A DNA stretch of 64,000 bases from UBA4802 sp964509195 (GCA_964509195.1 CAZDWJ010000014.1:24685-88684), one strand, 5' to 3'. Numbered from the stretch's first letter, positions 17,216 through 26,399 are shown. Notes: generated by a model not told the origin, from the letters alone. Numbers and translations are program-made.

Positions 17216-17390
17216 TGTAACTTCTGCGCTATTACCTGCAATGTGTATAGCAGGTGTATAGCGGCGTTATTTGGAATGTAATACTTCCATAATTGCCGAT
17301 CCTCCATTTTTTATGGATCCCAGACTCACGTCCCCAAATGGGAGACCTCTTGGACACTCATCCCTGTCAAAAGCAGGGATGCTTTTTTTT
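17216..17390 (+). ncRNA. Candidate structured small RNA or leader, family unrecognised
   Basis: A plausible promoter (TTGTTG 17181-17186, 17-base spacer, TATATA 17204-17209) and a strong terminator (17359-17390) bracket about 175 non-coding bases. Between them are a long hairpin (GCGCTAT TACCTGC ... GCAGGT GT ATAGCG, about 17236-17273), a TGGAA/TTCCA hairpin, a GATCC/GGATC hairpin and a GTC-CCC/GGG-GAC hairpin. Length and promoter-terminator layout would suit a 6S-like or other stand-alone RNA. I could not match it to 6S, SRP, RNase P, tmRNA or the lysine riboswitch. The 17391-17617 stretch before kamA is AT-rich with TTGACA at 17532 as a possible separate promoter. Confidence 0.5.
17359..17390 (+). 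terminator. Strong intrinsic terminator before kamA
   Basis: CATCCCTG-TCAAAAG-CAGGGATG is a perfect 8-bp stem with a 7-base loop, followed by C and eight T. It ends the candidate RNA starting near 17216, or attenuates a longer leader of kamA. Confidence 0.9.
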
Positions 17391-17617
17391 GTATTTTTTT
17401 ATTTTTTTTCTTTACATGCTTTATATTTTTTTTTAATTGCATTGTAATTTTTAATCGCTATGCCGATTGAAATACTATAAATTTTATATCAGAAAATTGT
17501 AATTTTTTTGCGACATAATATCGTATTTTTCTTGACAAATTACATTTTTTATATTTGGAAGAAATAGATTAAAGTAAGATACTAAAAATTACTGGATAAA
17601 GTGAGGTACACAAATAA

Positions 17618-18886
17618 ATGGAAGCAATTGAATCACTGCAAAATACAGAAACACAGGAGCCTCCGGATTTTTCCACCTCAAATTCTGATGAGCCTCCCTC
17701 GACGTACGATTCACTCTCAAATGTGATAACAATTCTTCCTTCAAGGAATGTTGTCCATAAACCCACAACAACAAGTAAAACAAGGATTTTCAGAAAACTT
17801 TTCTATCCTGACATCATCGATTCACAATGGAATGACTGGCGCTGGCAGATTGCCAACAGGATTCGTACCTATGAACAGTTATCTTCAATACTTGAATTGA
17901 CCGTAAGTGAAAAAAACGCTTTAGAGAACCACACGCAGTTACCCATGTCAATAACCCCGTATTATGCAAGTATTATTGACCGCACCAATCCCCTTGACCC
18001 AATTCGCCGCTGTGTGGTGCCAACCATACATGAACTACAACACAGCGAAGGGGAATCCGATGACCCTCTTTCAGAAGATGATGACAGCCCTGTTCCAGGA
18101 CTAGTGCACCGCTATCCTGACAGAGTTTTATTTTTAGTAACGGATTTTTGCTCAACATACTGCCGCTACTGTACCCGTTCACGTATCGTTGGCCGTTCCA
18201 ACTGCTCACTACCCAGTAAAAATTGGGATAACGCCCTGCGATATATTGCCGAACATACTGAAGTTCGTGATGTCCTGATCTCTGGTGGAGATCCTTTAAC
18301 AATGAATGATTCAATGATTGAGTATCTTCTTAACAGGCTAAGAGCAATTCCACACGTTGAGATTATCCGAATTGGCACCAAAGTACCTTCGGTACTCCCA
18401 CAGCGCATAACCCACTCACTGGTAAGCGTGCTCAGGAAATACCACCCGCTATGGATAAATATCCATTTTACACATCCTGATGAGATAACACCTGAAACCA
18501 TGAAGGCATGTAACCGGCTTGCAAACGCAGGTATTCCACTTGGGAGTCAGACAGTACTTCTTAAAGGGATAAATGACAATGTTGAAACATTGAAAAAATT
18601 ATACCACCTGCTTCTGCAATGCAGAGTACGCCCCTATTACCTGTATCAGTGTGATCCAATAATAGGTTCACAGCATTTCCGCACTTCAGTTGCCAAAGGT
18701 ATTGAAATGATTAAAGGTCTGAGGGGGCACACAACCGGACTTGCCGTACCTCACTATGTCATAGATGCACCTGGTGGTGGTGGCAAAATTCCACTTTTGC
18801 CAGAGTATTACCATGGTGTGGATGGTAATTCCATTGTTCTTAAAAACTACGAACATAAATATTTCTACTATCCCGAAACAACATGA
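17618..18886 (+). CDS. kamA: Lysine 2,3-aminomutase (radical SAM, PLP)
   Basis: Converts L-lysine to beta-lysine with a [4Fe-4S]/SAM radical and PLP. The radical SAM cysteines are Cys178, Cys182 and Cys185 in CSTYCRYC. The PLP lysine lies in APGGGGKIPLLP. Both Asp residues known to bind the substrate's epsilon-amino group in the clostridial enzyme are present (CDPIIGSQHFRT and VIDAPGGGGK), which favours lysine over glutamate as substrate. The first 60 residues are a variable polar extension; 422 aa is normal. It overlaps the following ATP-grasp gene by 4 bases (ATGA), so the product is likely used directly by that ligase. GTGAGG lies 11 bases before the ATG. Confidence 0.93.
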   Translation: MEAIESLQNTETQEPPDFSTSNSDEPPSTYDSLSNVITILPSRNVVHKPTTTSKTRIFRKLFYPDIIDSQWNDWRWQIANRIRTYEQLSSILELTVSEKNALENHTQLPMSITPYYASIIDRTNPLDPIRRCVVPTIHELQHSEGESDDPLSEDDDSPVPGLVHRYPDRVLFLVTDFCSTYCRYCTRSRIVGRSNCSLPSKNWDNALRYIAEHTEVRDVLISGGDPLTMNDSMIEYLLNRLRAIPHVEIIRIGTKVPSVLPQRITHSLVSVLRKYHPLWINIHFTHPDEITPETMKACNRLANAGIPLGSQTVLLKGINDNVETLKKLYHLLLQCRVRPYYLYQCDPIIGSQHFRTSVAKGIEMIKGLRGHTTGLAVPHYVIDAPGGGGKIPLLPEYYHGVDGNSIVLKNYEHKYFYYPETT

Positions 18887-19929
18887 CCATTAAAACCATG
18901 CGTGTTGGTATTACCTATGACTTACGAGATGATTACCGGGCACTGGGTTATGATGATGAAGCTATCGCTGAATTTGACAGCATAGAAACTATTAATGCAA
19001 TAGATACTACTCTTCAACAGTTAGGCTTTATTACCGAACGAATAGGGCATATAAAAAATCTCGTTACCTGCCTTGCTAACAATTACCGCTGGGATATCGT
19101 ATTCAACATAGCAGAAGGGATGCATGGTATTGCTCGTGAATCACAAATCCCTGCACTGCTGGATGCTTACGCTATCCCCTACACCTTTTCTGATCCTTTG
19201 GTGTTGGCACTCACATTAAACAAAGCCATGACAAAACAGATAATACGTGACAGCAATATACCAACACCCCCATTTATCCTGATAGCCAATATTGGAGATA
19301 TAAAACATTGCTCACTTACATATCCTCTATTTGCAAAACCATACGCAGAAGGAACCGGTAAAGGCATTACTGCTTCTTCGGTTATCCATAATGCTTTTGA
19401 TCTTGAATCAACATGCATGCTATTGCTTCAAAAATATAATCAACCAGTACTGGTTGAAGAATACCTTCCTGGGCGGGAATTTACCGTTGGGATAGTAGGC
19501 AGTGGCAATGACGCTAAAGCTATAGGCGCAATAGAGATAATACTGCGTGAACATGCAGAAGAACATGTATATTCTTACAACAATAAGGAGAAATGTGAGG
19601 AGCTTGTAGAATATAAGCTTGCCAGTGATGCTGCAGCACAAAAAGCAATAGAANNNNNNNNNNAAGTTGCATTGCAATCCTGGAAGGTACTTAGGTGCCG
19701 TGATGCAGGCCGCGTTGATATTAAGTGCGATAGCTCTGGCAATCCACATTTTCTTGAGGTTAACCCCCTTGCAGGACTTCATCCCACACACTCCGACCTG
19801 CCAATAATCTGCACAAAAGTTGGCATATCATATCAGCAACTTATTGCCACCATCATGCATAACGCAATAACCCGTTACAAACTCAGTGATAAAGCTCCGC
19901 AAAAATTATCTTCATTTATAATAAAATAA
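18883..19929 (+). CDS. Ddl-like ATP-grasp ligase (first of pair)
   Basis: Predicted carboxylate-amine ligase of the D-Ala-D-Ala ligase/ATP-grasp fold. FNIAEGMHGIARESQIPALL matches the Ddl N-terminal domain, LFAKPYAEGTGKGI the ATP-grasp glycine-rich loop, VLVEEYLPGREFTVGIVG the adenine/Lys region, and GRVDIKCDSSGNPHFLEVNPLAGL the metal-binding Asp-Glu-Asn site. The start overlaps the kamA stop by 4 bases. Ten N lie at 19654-19663, before the catalytic end; the frame is open across them as written but the true gap length is unknown. Because a dedicated lysC-linked ddl exists elsewhere in the window, this copy probably ligates something else, plausibly beta-lysine (inference). Confidence 0.85.
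   Translation: MTIKTMRVGITYDLRDDYRALGYDDEAIAEFDSIETINAIDTTLQQLGFITERIGHIKNLVTCLANNYRWDIVFNIAEGMHGIARESQIPALLDAYAIPYTFSDPLVLALTLNKAMTKQIIRDSNIPTPPFILIANIGDIKHCSLTYPLFAKPYAEGTGKGITASSVIHNAFDLESTCMLLLQKYNQPVLVEEYLPGREFTVGIVGSGNDAKAIGAIEIILREHAEEHVYSYNNKEKCEELVEYKLASDAAAQKAIEXXXXVALQSWKVLRCRDAGRVDIKCDSSGNPHFLEVNPLAGLHPTHSDLPIICTKVGISYQQLIATIMHNAITRYKLSDKAPQKLSSFIIK
19654..19663. other. Assembly gap (10 N)
   Basis: Ten undefined bases inside the first ATP-grasp gene. Ten is a common placeholder length, so bases could be missing or duplicated here. The reading frame on either side agrees with the protein family. Confidence 0.99.
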
Positions 19930-20010
19930 TTGTTGCACAATTATAATAACATCAAAAATTTGTAATTAGTATATAATTTTTATTAATATCACATAAGTAA
20001 AGTTGAAAGA

Positions 20011-20997
20011 ATGGAGATAATTTTTATCCACCAGTATGTGCCTGATGATGCTTCTTTAGACGAAAAGGATGTCCAGGAACAGCGCGATGAGCTTGCAGAA
20101 ATATTCAGGGGAATGGGGCATACCACAAGTTACAGAGCATTGCGTTCTCATCTGGATTTGTTGTCATTAAAAGAGCTATCACAGAATAACTGTATCGTGT
20201 TTAATCTATGTGAAAGCCTGTTTGGACGCGATGACCTCATGTTTTTAGCCCCCTTTATGCTTGAGCAATACGGCATCCCATTTACCGGCTCTGACTCAGG
20301 GGCTATTGCATTAAGTTGCCACAAGCTTGAAAGCAAAAAACTAATGCGGGAACATAACATCCCTACACCAGCCTACATTACAAACGATACTGAGTATAAC
20401 GAAAAGCTTAATGGCACCTATATTATTAAGCCCTACAATACTCATGCCTCAATAAATATCACGCAAGATTCTATATTCAAAGTGCAATCCAAACAGGATT
20501 TCATTGTTCTTAAAGAAAAGCTATCTACATCAAATAATCTTTTTGCTGAAGAATTTATTGATGGCAGGGAATTCAATATTTCTCTTCTTTTAACTGATGA
20601 AGGGGTGAAAATCTTGCCTCATGCTGAGATTCACTTTTACAATTATCCCCCTGACATGTACAAAATTGTTGATTATGAGGCAAAATGGGTGCACAACTCA
20701 TTTGCGTATGAAAACACAAACCGCAGCTTTAAATTCCCTGAAGAAGATAAGCCACTACTGGATGAAATTGATAGGATATCCTTAAAACTGTGGGACATAT
20801 TTTCACTTAACGGATATGCGCGCATTGATTTTAGAGTGAGGGAAAACCAAGTATATGTACTTGAGGTTAATGCAAATCCCTGCATATCTATTTATAGCGG
20901 ATTTATGGCTGCAGCACAACAGTACGGACTTAGTTTTGCACAGACACTTGATATAATAATAAAGCACCCCGTTATTTCAGAAAAAATATATCTATAA
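20011..20997 (+). CDS. Ddl-like ATP-grasp ligase (second of pair)
   Basis: A second ATP-grasp ligase, clearly related to Ddl but diverged from its neighbour. It has VFNLCESLFGRDDLMFLAPF in place of the Ddl substrate-side helix, IPFTGSDSGAIALSCHK, YIIKPYNTHASINI for the ATP loop, FAEEFIDGREFNISLLL, and the metal site GYARIDFRVRENQVYVLEVNANP. Residues of the nucleotide site are therefore kept while the amino-acid side differs. It lies 81 bases after the first ligase and 5 bases before a GNAT gene. Two ligases in series would permit two successive amide bonds; the substrates are unknown. Confidence 0.85.
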   Translation: MEIIFIHQYVPDDASLDEKDVQEQRDELAEIFRGMGHTTSYRALRSHLDLLSLKELSQNNCIVFNLCESLFGRDDLMFLAPFMLEQYGIPFTGSDSGAIALSCHKLESKKLMREHNIPTPAYITNDTEYNEKLNGTYIIKPYNTHASINITQDSIFKVQSKQDFIVLKEKLSTSNNLFAEEFIDGREFNISLLLTDEGVKILPHAEIHFYNYPPDMYKIVDYEAKWVHNSFAYENTNRSFKFPEEDKPLLDEIDRISLKLWDIFSLNGYARIDFRVRENQVYVLEVNANPCISIYSGFMAAAQQYGLSFAQTLDIIIKHPVISEKIYL

Positions 20998-21002
20998 AAC
21001 AG

Positions 21003-21500
21003 ATGGAAAAAACAATTAAAAATAATGTCCACTACAGGGATTACCCTATTGAAGATGATTGTGAGGCAATAGTTACACTTCTTGAAACCACCGGTTTTTT
21101 TTACCCCGAAGAAGTTGTCATTGCATTAGAGCTCATTCAAGAAAAACTAAATTCTGGCGATAGCTCAACATATCAGTTTATCTTTGCTGAATATGACTCT
21201 GCTGTCATTGGCTATATATGCTATGGGAAAATACCGCTGACAAAAGCCTCATACGATGTGTACTGGATTGCCGTAGATCCCGGGTTTCAGGGAAAGGGTA
21301 TTGGGTATGCAATGCTGTCGCAGGCTGAAGAAAAGATCAGGCAGGAAAACGGCAAACATTTTTATATAGAAACATCTGGCAGAAAATTATATGAACCCAC
21401 CCATTCGTTTTATTTAAAAGCTGGTTACAGCATTATCGCCGTATTCAAAGATTTTTATGCGGACGGTGATGACAAGCTGGTTTTTTATAAAAAATTATAA
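21003..21500 (+). CDS. GNAT family N-acetyltransferase
   Basis: Acetyl-CoA-dependent N-acetyltransferase fold. The acetyl-CoA loop DPGFQGKGIGYAML (Q-x-x-G-x-G) sits near residue 95, preceded by the beta-4 strand YWIAVDP and followed by FYLKAGY. 165 aa is a single GNAT domain, shorter than the known beta-lysine acetyltransferase AblB. It starts 5 bases after the second ATP-grasp gene, so it belongs to the kamA operon and probably acetylates a beta-lysine derivative or the ligated product (inference from position). Confidence 0.88.
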   Translation: MEKTIKNNVHYRDYPIEDDCEAIVTLLETTGFFYPEEVVIALELIQEKLNSGDSSTYQFIFAEYDSAVIGYICYGKIPLTKASYDVYWIAVDPGFQGKGIGYAMLSQAEEKIRQENGKHFYIETSGRKLYEPTHSFYLKAGYSIIAVFKDFYADGDDKLVFYKKL

Positions 21501-21649
21501 AGACACAATTATGTATATGTTATTTCATCAGATTCTTTCACAATAATTATCGCCACACATTATTAATAATTTTCTTTGCTTTTTACTAATTTCCATTAGA
21601 ATCTTGACAAATAGAGTGTTACATTGATGTATATGAATGTGAGGTACCT

Positions 21650-21883
21650 ATGGAATGCTCATGCGGTGGCATATTAACACAAGGGCGAAGTTCATATAGT
21701 GTAAGCGGGCAGCATTTTTATCTGGTCATAGAAGATATCCCTGCCTATAAATGTAACCGATGTGGTAAAATATTGTTTGAAGATGATGTTGTGGATAAAA
21801 TAAAAGCGCTACTAAAACGGGTTGAGCGGGACACAAAAGAAATTGTTACCGGCACGCCTTCAGTACATACATATGACTATTAA
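21650..21883 (+). CDS. YgiT-type zinc finger protein
   Basis: 77 residues with a zinc-binding pair of CxC and CxxC motifs (CSCGG at the start, CNRCG near residue 35), as in the N-terminal domain of MqsA/YgiT. The tail after residue 45 is charged and helical, with no complete helix-turn-helix. In other genomes such proteins often pair with a small RelE-like or DUF4258 toxin, but no small partner ORF adjoins it here. TTGACA at 21604 is a reasonable -35 box and GAGG precedes the ATG. The gene lies 30 bases before gltX. Confidence 0.8.
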   Translation: MECSCGGILTQGRSSYSVSGQHFYLVIEDIPAYKCNRCGKILFEDDVVDKIKALLKRVERDTKEIVTGTPSVHTYDY

Positions 21884-21913
21884 ATTTTTTTACTGATACA
21901 GGAGAACATAACC

Positions 21914-23350
21914 ATGCGTGTACGATTTGCACCAAGCCCAACAGGTTTTTTGCATGTGGGCAATGCTAGAACTGCCGTGCTCAACTATTTATTTAAGAAA
22001 AAATATAATGCCACATTTATTCTCAGAATTGAAGATACTGATATGGAGCGCAGTACTAAGGAATCAGAAGAGTCTATACTTAATGATTTGCAGTGGCTTG
22101 GCATCCAGTGGGATGAAGGTCCTGATTGTGGTGGAAATTATGGCCCCTACCGACAGTCAGAACGTTTTGCTATTTACAAGGAGTATACCGATAAGCTTCT
22201 TTCAAGTGGCAATGCGTACCATTGTTATTGTACTCAGGAAGAGCTTGATGCACAGCGAAAGATTGCAGCAGAGCAAAATAAACCGTTTGAATATCCCGGC
22301 ACCTGCCGCAACCTCACACTAGAGCAGAAAAAAGCATTTGAACACCAGGGGCGCAAACCCACAGTACGTTTTAGGGTTAAGGATGGGATTACTATTTCCA
22401 TAGACGACCACATCAAAGGCAGGGTTGTGTTTAACAGCGAAAATATAGGTGGTGATTTTATTATCGTTCGCTCTGATGGTGTACCTGTGTATAATTATAT
22501 TGTCATCATTGATGACACATTGATGCACATTACACACGTCATCCGCGGTGAGGATCACTTACCAAATACACCTAAACAGATTCTGATTGCAATGGCGCTG
22601 GATCTTCCAATACCCCACTATGCACATATGCCACTGTTACTTGGTCCAGACCGTACCAAGCTGTCAAAGCGCCATGGTATTACATCAGTTTCAGTGTACC
22701 GTGAGCAGGGCTATTTGCCACAGGCTTTATTCAATTATCTGGCACTTTTAGGATGGACACTTGAATCAGGGGAGGAGATAGTACCTGTTGAAAAGCTTGT
22801 AGCCGAATTTGAATTATCCAAGATTGGGAAAAGCTCTGCTATCTTCGATTTTCAGAAACTTAAATGGATGAATTCGGTGTATCTGCGTAATCTTTCAATC
22901 GAAGCTTCGTATGACTTATTTTATCCCTACATTAAAAAAGCAGGCCTTGATACCGGCAATACACAGTGGCTCAATAAACTAATTGATACAGTACGGGGAA
23001 ATTGTGAGATAGCGTCTGATATTGTTAAGGAAATATCTCTTTTCTATGGCGACACAGTGGAGTTTGAAGATGATGCACTTGAGATGCTAACAAAACCTGA
23101 AGCAAAAGAAGTTATTAAAGTTGCCCATGATGTAATACGCAGCACCATTAATGAAAACAATTATTTTTCTGAAACACTCAATGTAATAAAGCAGAAAACT
23201 GGCCTAAAGGGAAAAATGCTTTTTATGCCATTTAGGGCAATGATTACCGGCAGATTGCATGGGCCAGAACTTGACAAGATTCTACCACTGTTGGGGTTTG
23301 AACGTTTTACAAAACGCATTGAATACTGTTACGAGCGATTTGTGAAATAA
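21914..23350 (+). CDS. gltX: Glutamate--tRNA ligase
   Basis: Class I aminoacyl-tRNA synthetase charging tRNA-Glu. The N-terminus RFAPSPTGFLHVGNARTA contains the HIGH-equivalent HVGN; DRTKLSKRHG is the KMSKS-equivalent. 478 aa and the C-terminal anticodon-binding domain are typical of bacterial GluRS. A zinc-type cysteine cluster is partly visible (YHCYCTQEEL, CRNLT). AGGAGA lies 8 bases before the ATG. Confidence 0.98.
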   Translation: MRVRFAPSPTGFLHVGNARTAVLNYLFKKKYNATFILRIEDTDMERSTKESEESILNDLQWLGIQWDEGPDCGGNYGPYRQSERFAIYKEYTDKLLSSGNAYHCYCTQEELDAQRKIAAEQNKPFEYPGTCRNLTLEQKKAFEHQGRKPTVRFRVKDGITISIDDHIKGRVVFNSENIGGDFIIVRSDGVPVYNYIVIIDDTLMHITHVIRGEDHLPNTPKQILIAMALDLPIPHYAHMPLLLGPDRTKLSKRHGITSVSVYREQGYLPQALFNYLALLGWTLESGEEIVPVEKLVAEFELSKIGKSSAIFDFQKLKWMNSVYLRNLSIEASYDLFYPYIKKAGLDTGNTQWLNKLIDTVRGNCEIASDIVKEISLFYGDTVEFEDDALEMLTKPEAKEVIKVAHDVIRSTINENNYFSETLNVIKQKTGLKGKMLFMPFRAMITGRLHGPELDKILPLLGFERFTKRIEYCYERFVK

Positions 23351-23435
23351 TTTAATATTAACAATATAACTATCTGCAGGCACTGAAGTTAATACAGAGC
23401 CTGTAAAAATATTTTCACTGGAGCCTTTTATCATT

Positions 23436-24125
23436 ATGAGACACTTGACACGAGCAATAATCATTACTCTTATTCTGAGTGTATGTGCGTGCAGTCCACA
23501 AGCCCCCATCCAAATCCCAGTAGGCACTTGGGAATATGATCTGCTGGTAAACGGTGTGGAAATGGGCACGGCTACGATTTCAAACAGCATTACGGACAAT
23601 CACTATATCTATCGTTTTGATTTGATAATGGGAAATGGCACTACTCAATCTCAGGACACTATAATAGAAACACTAGAGTGCAAACCCGTAAGGCTTGAAA
23701 AGCACACATATATTAAACAGGCAGGAACTGAACAAAAACTTGACATAACAGCTGAATGTAATGGCAAAACTATCACCCTTAAAGAAAATAACACTAAAAG
23801 CACCATTACACTGGACCAGGAGTATGTCCTTGATGGAAATTACTTTCTCTATATGCTGATTAAGAATAACTTTAAAAAAGGTGTGCAGATAGAACATAAT
23901 GTATATGACCCATCTATTGAAAGAGAAAGCACCATTCCAGTAACTATCACACTTATAGGTACTGAAACAATATCCGTCAATAGCGTGTTGCACAAAGCAT
24001 GGAAAATTGAACAAAGCATTGGAAAAATTAAAAATATTATCGTATACCTTGATGAAAACGGCGTGGTATTAAAAAGTTCTATAAAAATGCTGAATCTTAA
24101 GCTGGATATAATACGGAAGGACTGA
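23436..24125 (+). CDS. Putative lipoprotein of unknown function
   Basis: Signal peptide with lipobox near residues 15-20 (LSVCAC), so the mature protein is probably lipid-anchored at residue 17 or 19. The rest is beta-rich (WEYDLLVNGVEMGTATIS; TIIETLECKPVRLEKHTYIK), with the feel of the DUF3108-like beta-barrel proteins that take a steroid- or lipid-like ligand; I cannot confirm the family. It ends 2 bases before a transglutaminase-like gene, which suggests the two work together at the cell envelope. Confidence 0.7.
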   Translation: MRHLTRAIIITLILSVCACSPQAPIQIPVGTWEYDLLVNGVEMGTATISNSITDNHYIYRFDLIMGNGTTQSQDTIIETLECKPVRLEKHTYIKQAGTEQKLDITAECNGKTITLKENNTKSTITLDQEYVLDGNYFLYMLIKNNFKKGVQIEHNVYDPSIERESTIPVTITLIGTETISVNSVLHKAWKIEQSIGKIKNIIVYLDENGVVLKSSIKMLNLKLDIIRKD

Positions 24126-24127
24126 TA

Positions 24128-24907
24128 ATGAAAAAAATATTTTATATTGTCATTATTGGCATCGTGTGTGGTTGTTTACTATACATTTACTCGCAGCCCA
24201 TGCCCTCTAGCTTTTCAACTGTAAAAATTAACAATATAACAGATAAATTATGGGGAGAAGATATATCTCTTTTTATGATAGCTTCAGATAATGCATTTAC
24301 TTTTATTGCAACACCTTCCCAGAAAATTCTTTCTTCAAAACATAACAACAACCGATATGCTATTATTTGTACAACAGGCAGAAACAAGGAATATCTGGAA
24401 AAGCCTTCAGAGAAAGATGTAAAAGACACACGATTATTGCAATTAAACAATCCAATAATTTTACAGAATGCAAAAAAAATTGCTTTATCACAAAACCCAA
24501 TTGATGATGCTGAACAACTTGTATTCCAGGCAATAGAAACAAAGACTGAAGGAATTCCTATCATACCCGCACCTACTGTCTTTGAAATAAAAAAAGGCGA
24601 CTGCACCGAACACGCAATTGCAACGATTGCACTGCTACGCGCACTCCACATACCTGCACGTGCTGTAGTTGGCATGATAGCGGTAAAAGAGTATGCAGGC
24701 AAAAAAAATGTATTTGTGTTTCATATGTGGGCAGAGGCTTTTTATAATAATAAATGGATACTTGTTGATGCCACACGACCAGGAAAAAAGAAAACAAATC
24801 TATACATTGCACTGGCACATCACTCACTTGAAACAGAAATGCCACTTGAATTCTTAGAAACTATTGCTCAAATACAGAATTTAACAGTTACGTATCTCTC
24901 CGAATAG
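24128..24907 (+). CDS. Transglutaminase-like (papain-fold) protein, exported
   Basis: N-terminal membrane anchor or signal sequence (IVIIGIVCGCLLYIY, which also includes a possible lipobox at GCL). The catalytic triad of the transglutaminase core is visible: Cys in KKGDCTEHA, His in FHMWAEAF and Asp in VDATRP. Such bacterial proteins are usually proteases or amidases rather than cross-linkers. It partners the preceding lipoprotein gene. The final 20 bases overlap the 3' end of murJ on the opposite strand. Confidence 0.85.
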   Translation: MKKIFYIVIIGIVCGCLLYIYSQPMPSSFSTVKINNITDKLWGEDISLFMIASDNAFTFIATPSQKILSSKHNNNRYAIICTTGRNKEYLEKPSEKDVKDTRLLQLNNPIILQNAKKIALSQNPIDDAEQLVFQAIETKTEGIPIIPAPTVFEIKKGDCTEHAIATIALLRALHIPARAVVGMIAVKEYAGKKNVFVFHMWAEAFYNNKWILVDATRPGKKKTNLYIALAHHSLETEMPLEFLETIAQIQNLTVTYLSE

Positions 24908-26399
24908 CTTCTATAAGTGTGCTCAATTGCAACGCTGGATTCATTATCTTACACATAAATGCATATAGTACAACTCCCAACCCAACTAGCCCACCTGTAT
25001 ATATAACACCTTTTTGATATGGAATGAACCATTGCACCGTAATAAGTACTATCCCCATTACACCAGCGGCAAAACAATAGTGCACCGGTGCTACAATAAA
25101 CTTTTTATCCACTACTACCTTAAGTTTTCGCAAAAGTTTTATCATAAGAGATATCGCCACACAATACAGTGATATACTGTTTGCTAAAGCAAGACCACCA
25201 TGCATAAGCGGCGTATGCATGAGTACAAATCCAAGCACAGCATTGAGCACTATTGCTATTGCCGAAATACTGTTAATAAACCGTGATGCTTTCATGCTGA
25301 TAAAAAGCGGCATCAGGATGCGTACCACAGCAAAGGCAGGAATGCCCACCGCTGCACATGCAAGTGCTTTAAACGTCATGGATGTTTCAAAGCTAAAAAA
25401 ATTCCCGTGTTCAAAGAAAGTGGCAAGAATAACTTTGCCTGTTACAATAAGCCCCACACTGGCAGGAAAGGCAACAAAAAGAGATGCCTGCAGCATTCTG
25501 GTTATTGTTGTTTGTAGTTGAGTAATATTGTTTTCAGCCCACAAACGTGAAACTTTGGGATGATATGCATTGCTCACTGAAATTATAAATACACCGCTTA
25601 CAATTTCTATGAATCTGTCTGCATAATACAGATAGCTCACGCTTCCCTGCTGCAATGTTGATGCCATCATTGTATTTACCAGAACATTAATGTGATACAC
25701 TGCAACACCCATGATCGATGACACCATCATATGTAATATGTGTAAACGCACATTGCCCGCCACTGCTGAAAATCTGAACCGCAACCCTATATTATACAAC
25801 GGGAATACAACAATACAACATTGCAATATTCCACCAACCACAACGCCTGCAGCCAGCCACACAACATTACCATACACATACGCAATACCACAAAAGAGTA
25901 TAATGCCCACATTTAGTAACAGTGGCGACAATGCAGGCACAAAGAAAACCCCTTCAGTGTTTAACACTGCCATGGCATATGCAACAATGCTTGCGCACAG
26001 GCAATAAATAAACATGATACGTAATAAGACAACTGAGAGATTTAAGACGTCGGAAGCAAAACCAATGCCCAGAACAGCAGCAACTGCAGGTGCTGCAACA
26101 ATACCTGTTACCGATATGAACAACCCTGAAATAAAATATAATGAAAATAATTTTTGTGCTAATTGTTCTCTTTCTTCTTTTTGGCGATAGCTCATAATAA
26201 CAGACACCAGTGGCAGAGAGAGCGTCCCTTCAGCCACAAGCCTGCGCACCAGATTAGGAATCCTGAATGCAACAAAGAACGCATCAATCTGCCATGATGC
26301 ACCAAACATCCATGCAATCAGCATATCGCGCACAAAACCAACTATTCTGCTCAATGCTGTTGCTACAGCAATATATACGGTTGATTTGACAGAGTTCAT
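24888..26399 (-). CDS. murJ: Lipid II flippase MurJ
   Basis: Polytopic MOP-superfamily protein that moves lipid II across the inner membrane. The N-terminus has the MurJ signature (ATALSRIVGFVRDMLIAWMFG, with AFRIPNLVRRLVAEGTLS downstream), followed by about 14 hydrophobic segments to the end. I start at the ATG at 26399 (503 aa) rather than the TTG 63 bases upstream because the conserved region begins there; no Shine-Dalgarno sequence is evident for either. It converges with the transglutaminase gene. Confidence 0.95.
   Translation of the reverse strand: MNSVKSTVYIAVATALSRIVGFVRDMLIAWMFGASWQIDAFFVAFRIPNLVRRLVAEGTLSLPLVSVIMSYRQKEEREQLAQKLFSLYFISGLFISVTGIVAAPAVAAVLGIGFASDVLNLSVVLLRIMFIYCLCASIVAYAMAVLNTEGVFFVPALSPLLLNVGIILFCGIAYVYGNVVWLAAGVVVGGILQCCIVVFPLYNIGLRFRFSAVAGNVRLHILHMMVSSIMGVAVYHINVLVNTMMASTLQQGSVSYLYYADRFIEIVSGVFIISVSNAYHPKVSRLWAENNITQLQTTITRMLQASLFVAFPASVGLIVTGKVILATFFEHGNFFSFETSMTFKALACAAVGIPAFAVVRILMPLFISMKASRFINSISAIAIVLNAVLGFVLMHTPLMHGGLALANSISLYCVAISLMIKLLRKLKVVVDKKFIVAPVHYCFAAGVMGIVLITVQWFIPYQKGVIYTGGLVGLGVVLYAFMCKIMNPALQLSTLIEAIRRDT

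Noticed and set aside
17216..17617. Lysine riboswitch upstream of the lysine aminomutase gene
   Set aside because: None of the L-box core sequences are present, and the terminator lies 230 bases before the gene.
21003..21500. AblB (beta-lysine N-acetyltransferase) for a standard ablAB osmolyte operon
   Set aside because: The GNAT is a single 165-residue domain, shorter than AblB, and two ATP-grasp genes separate it from kamA.
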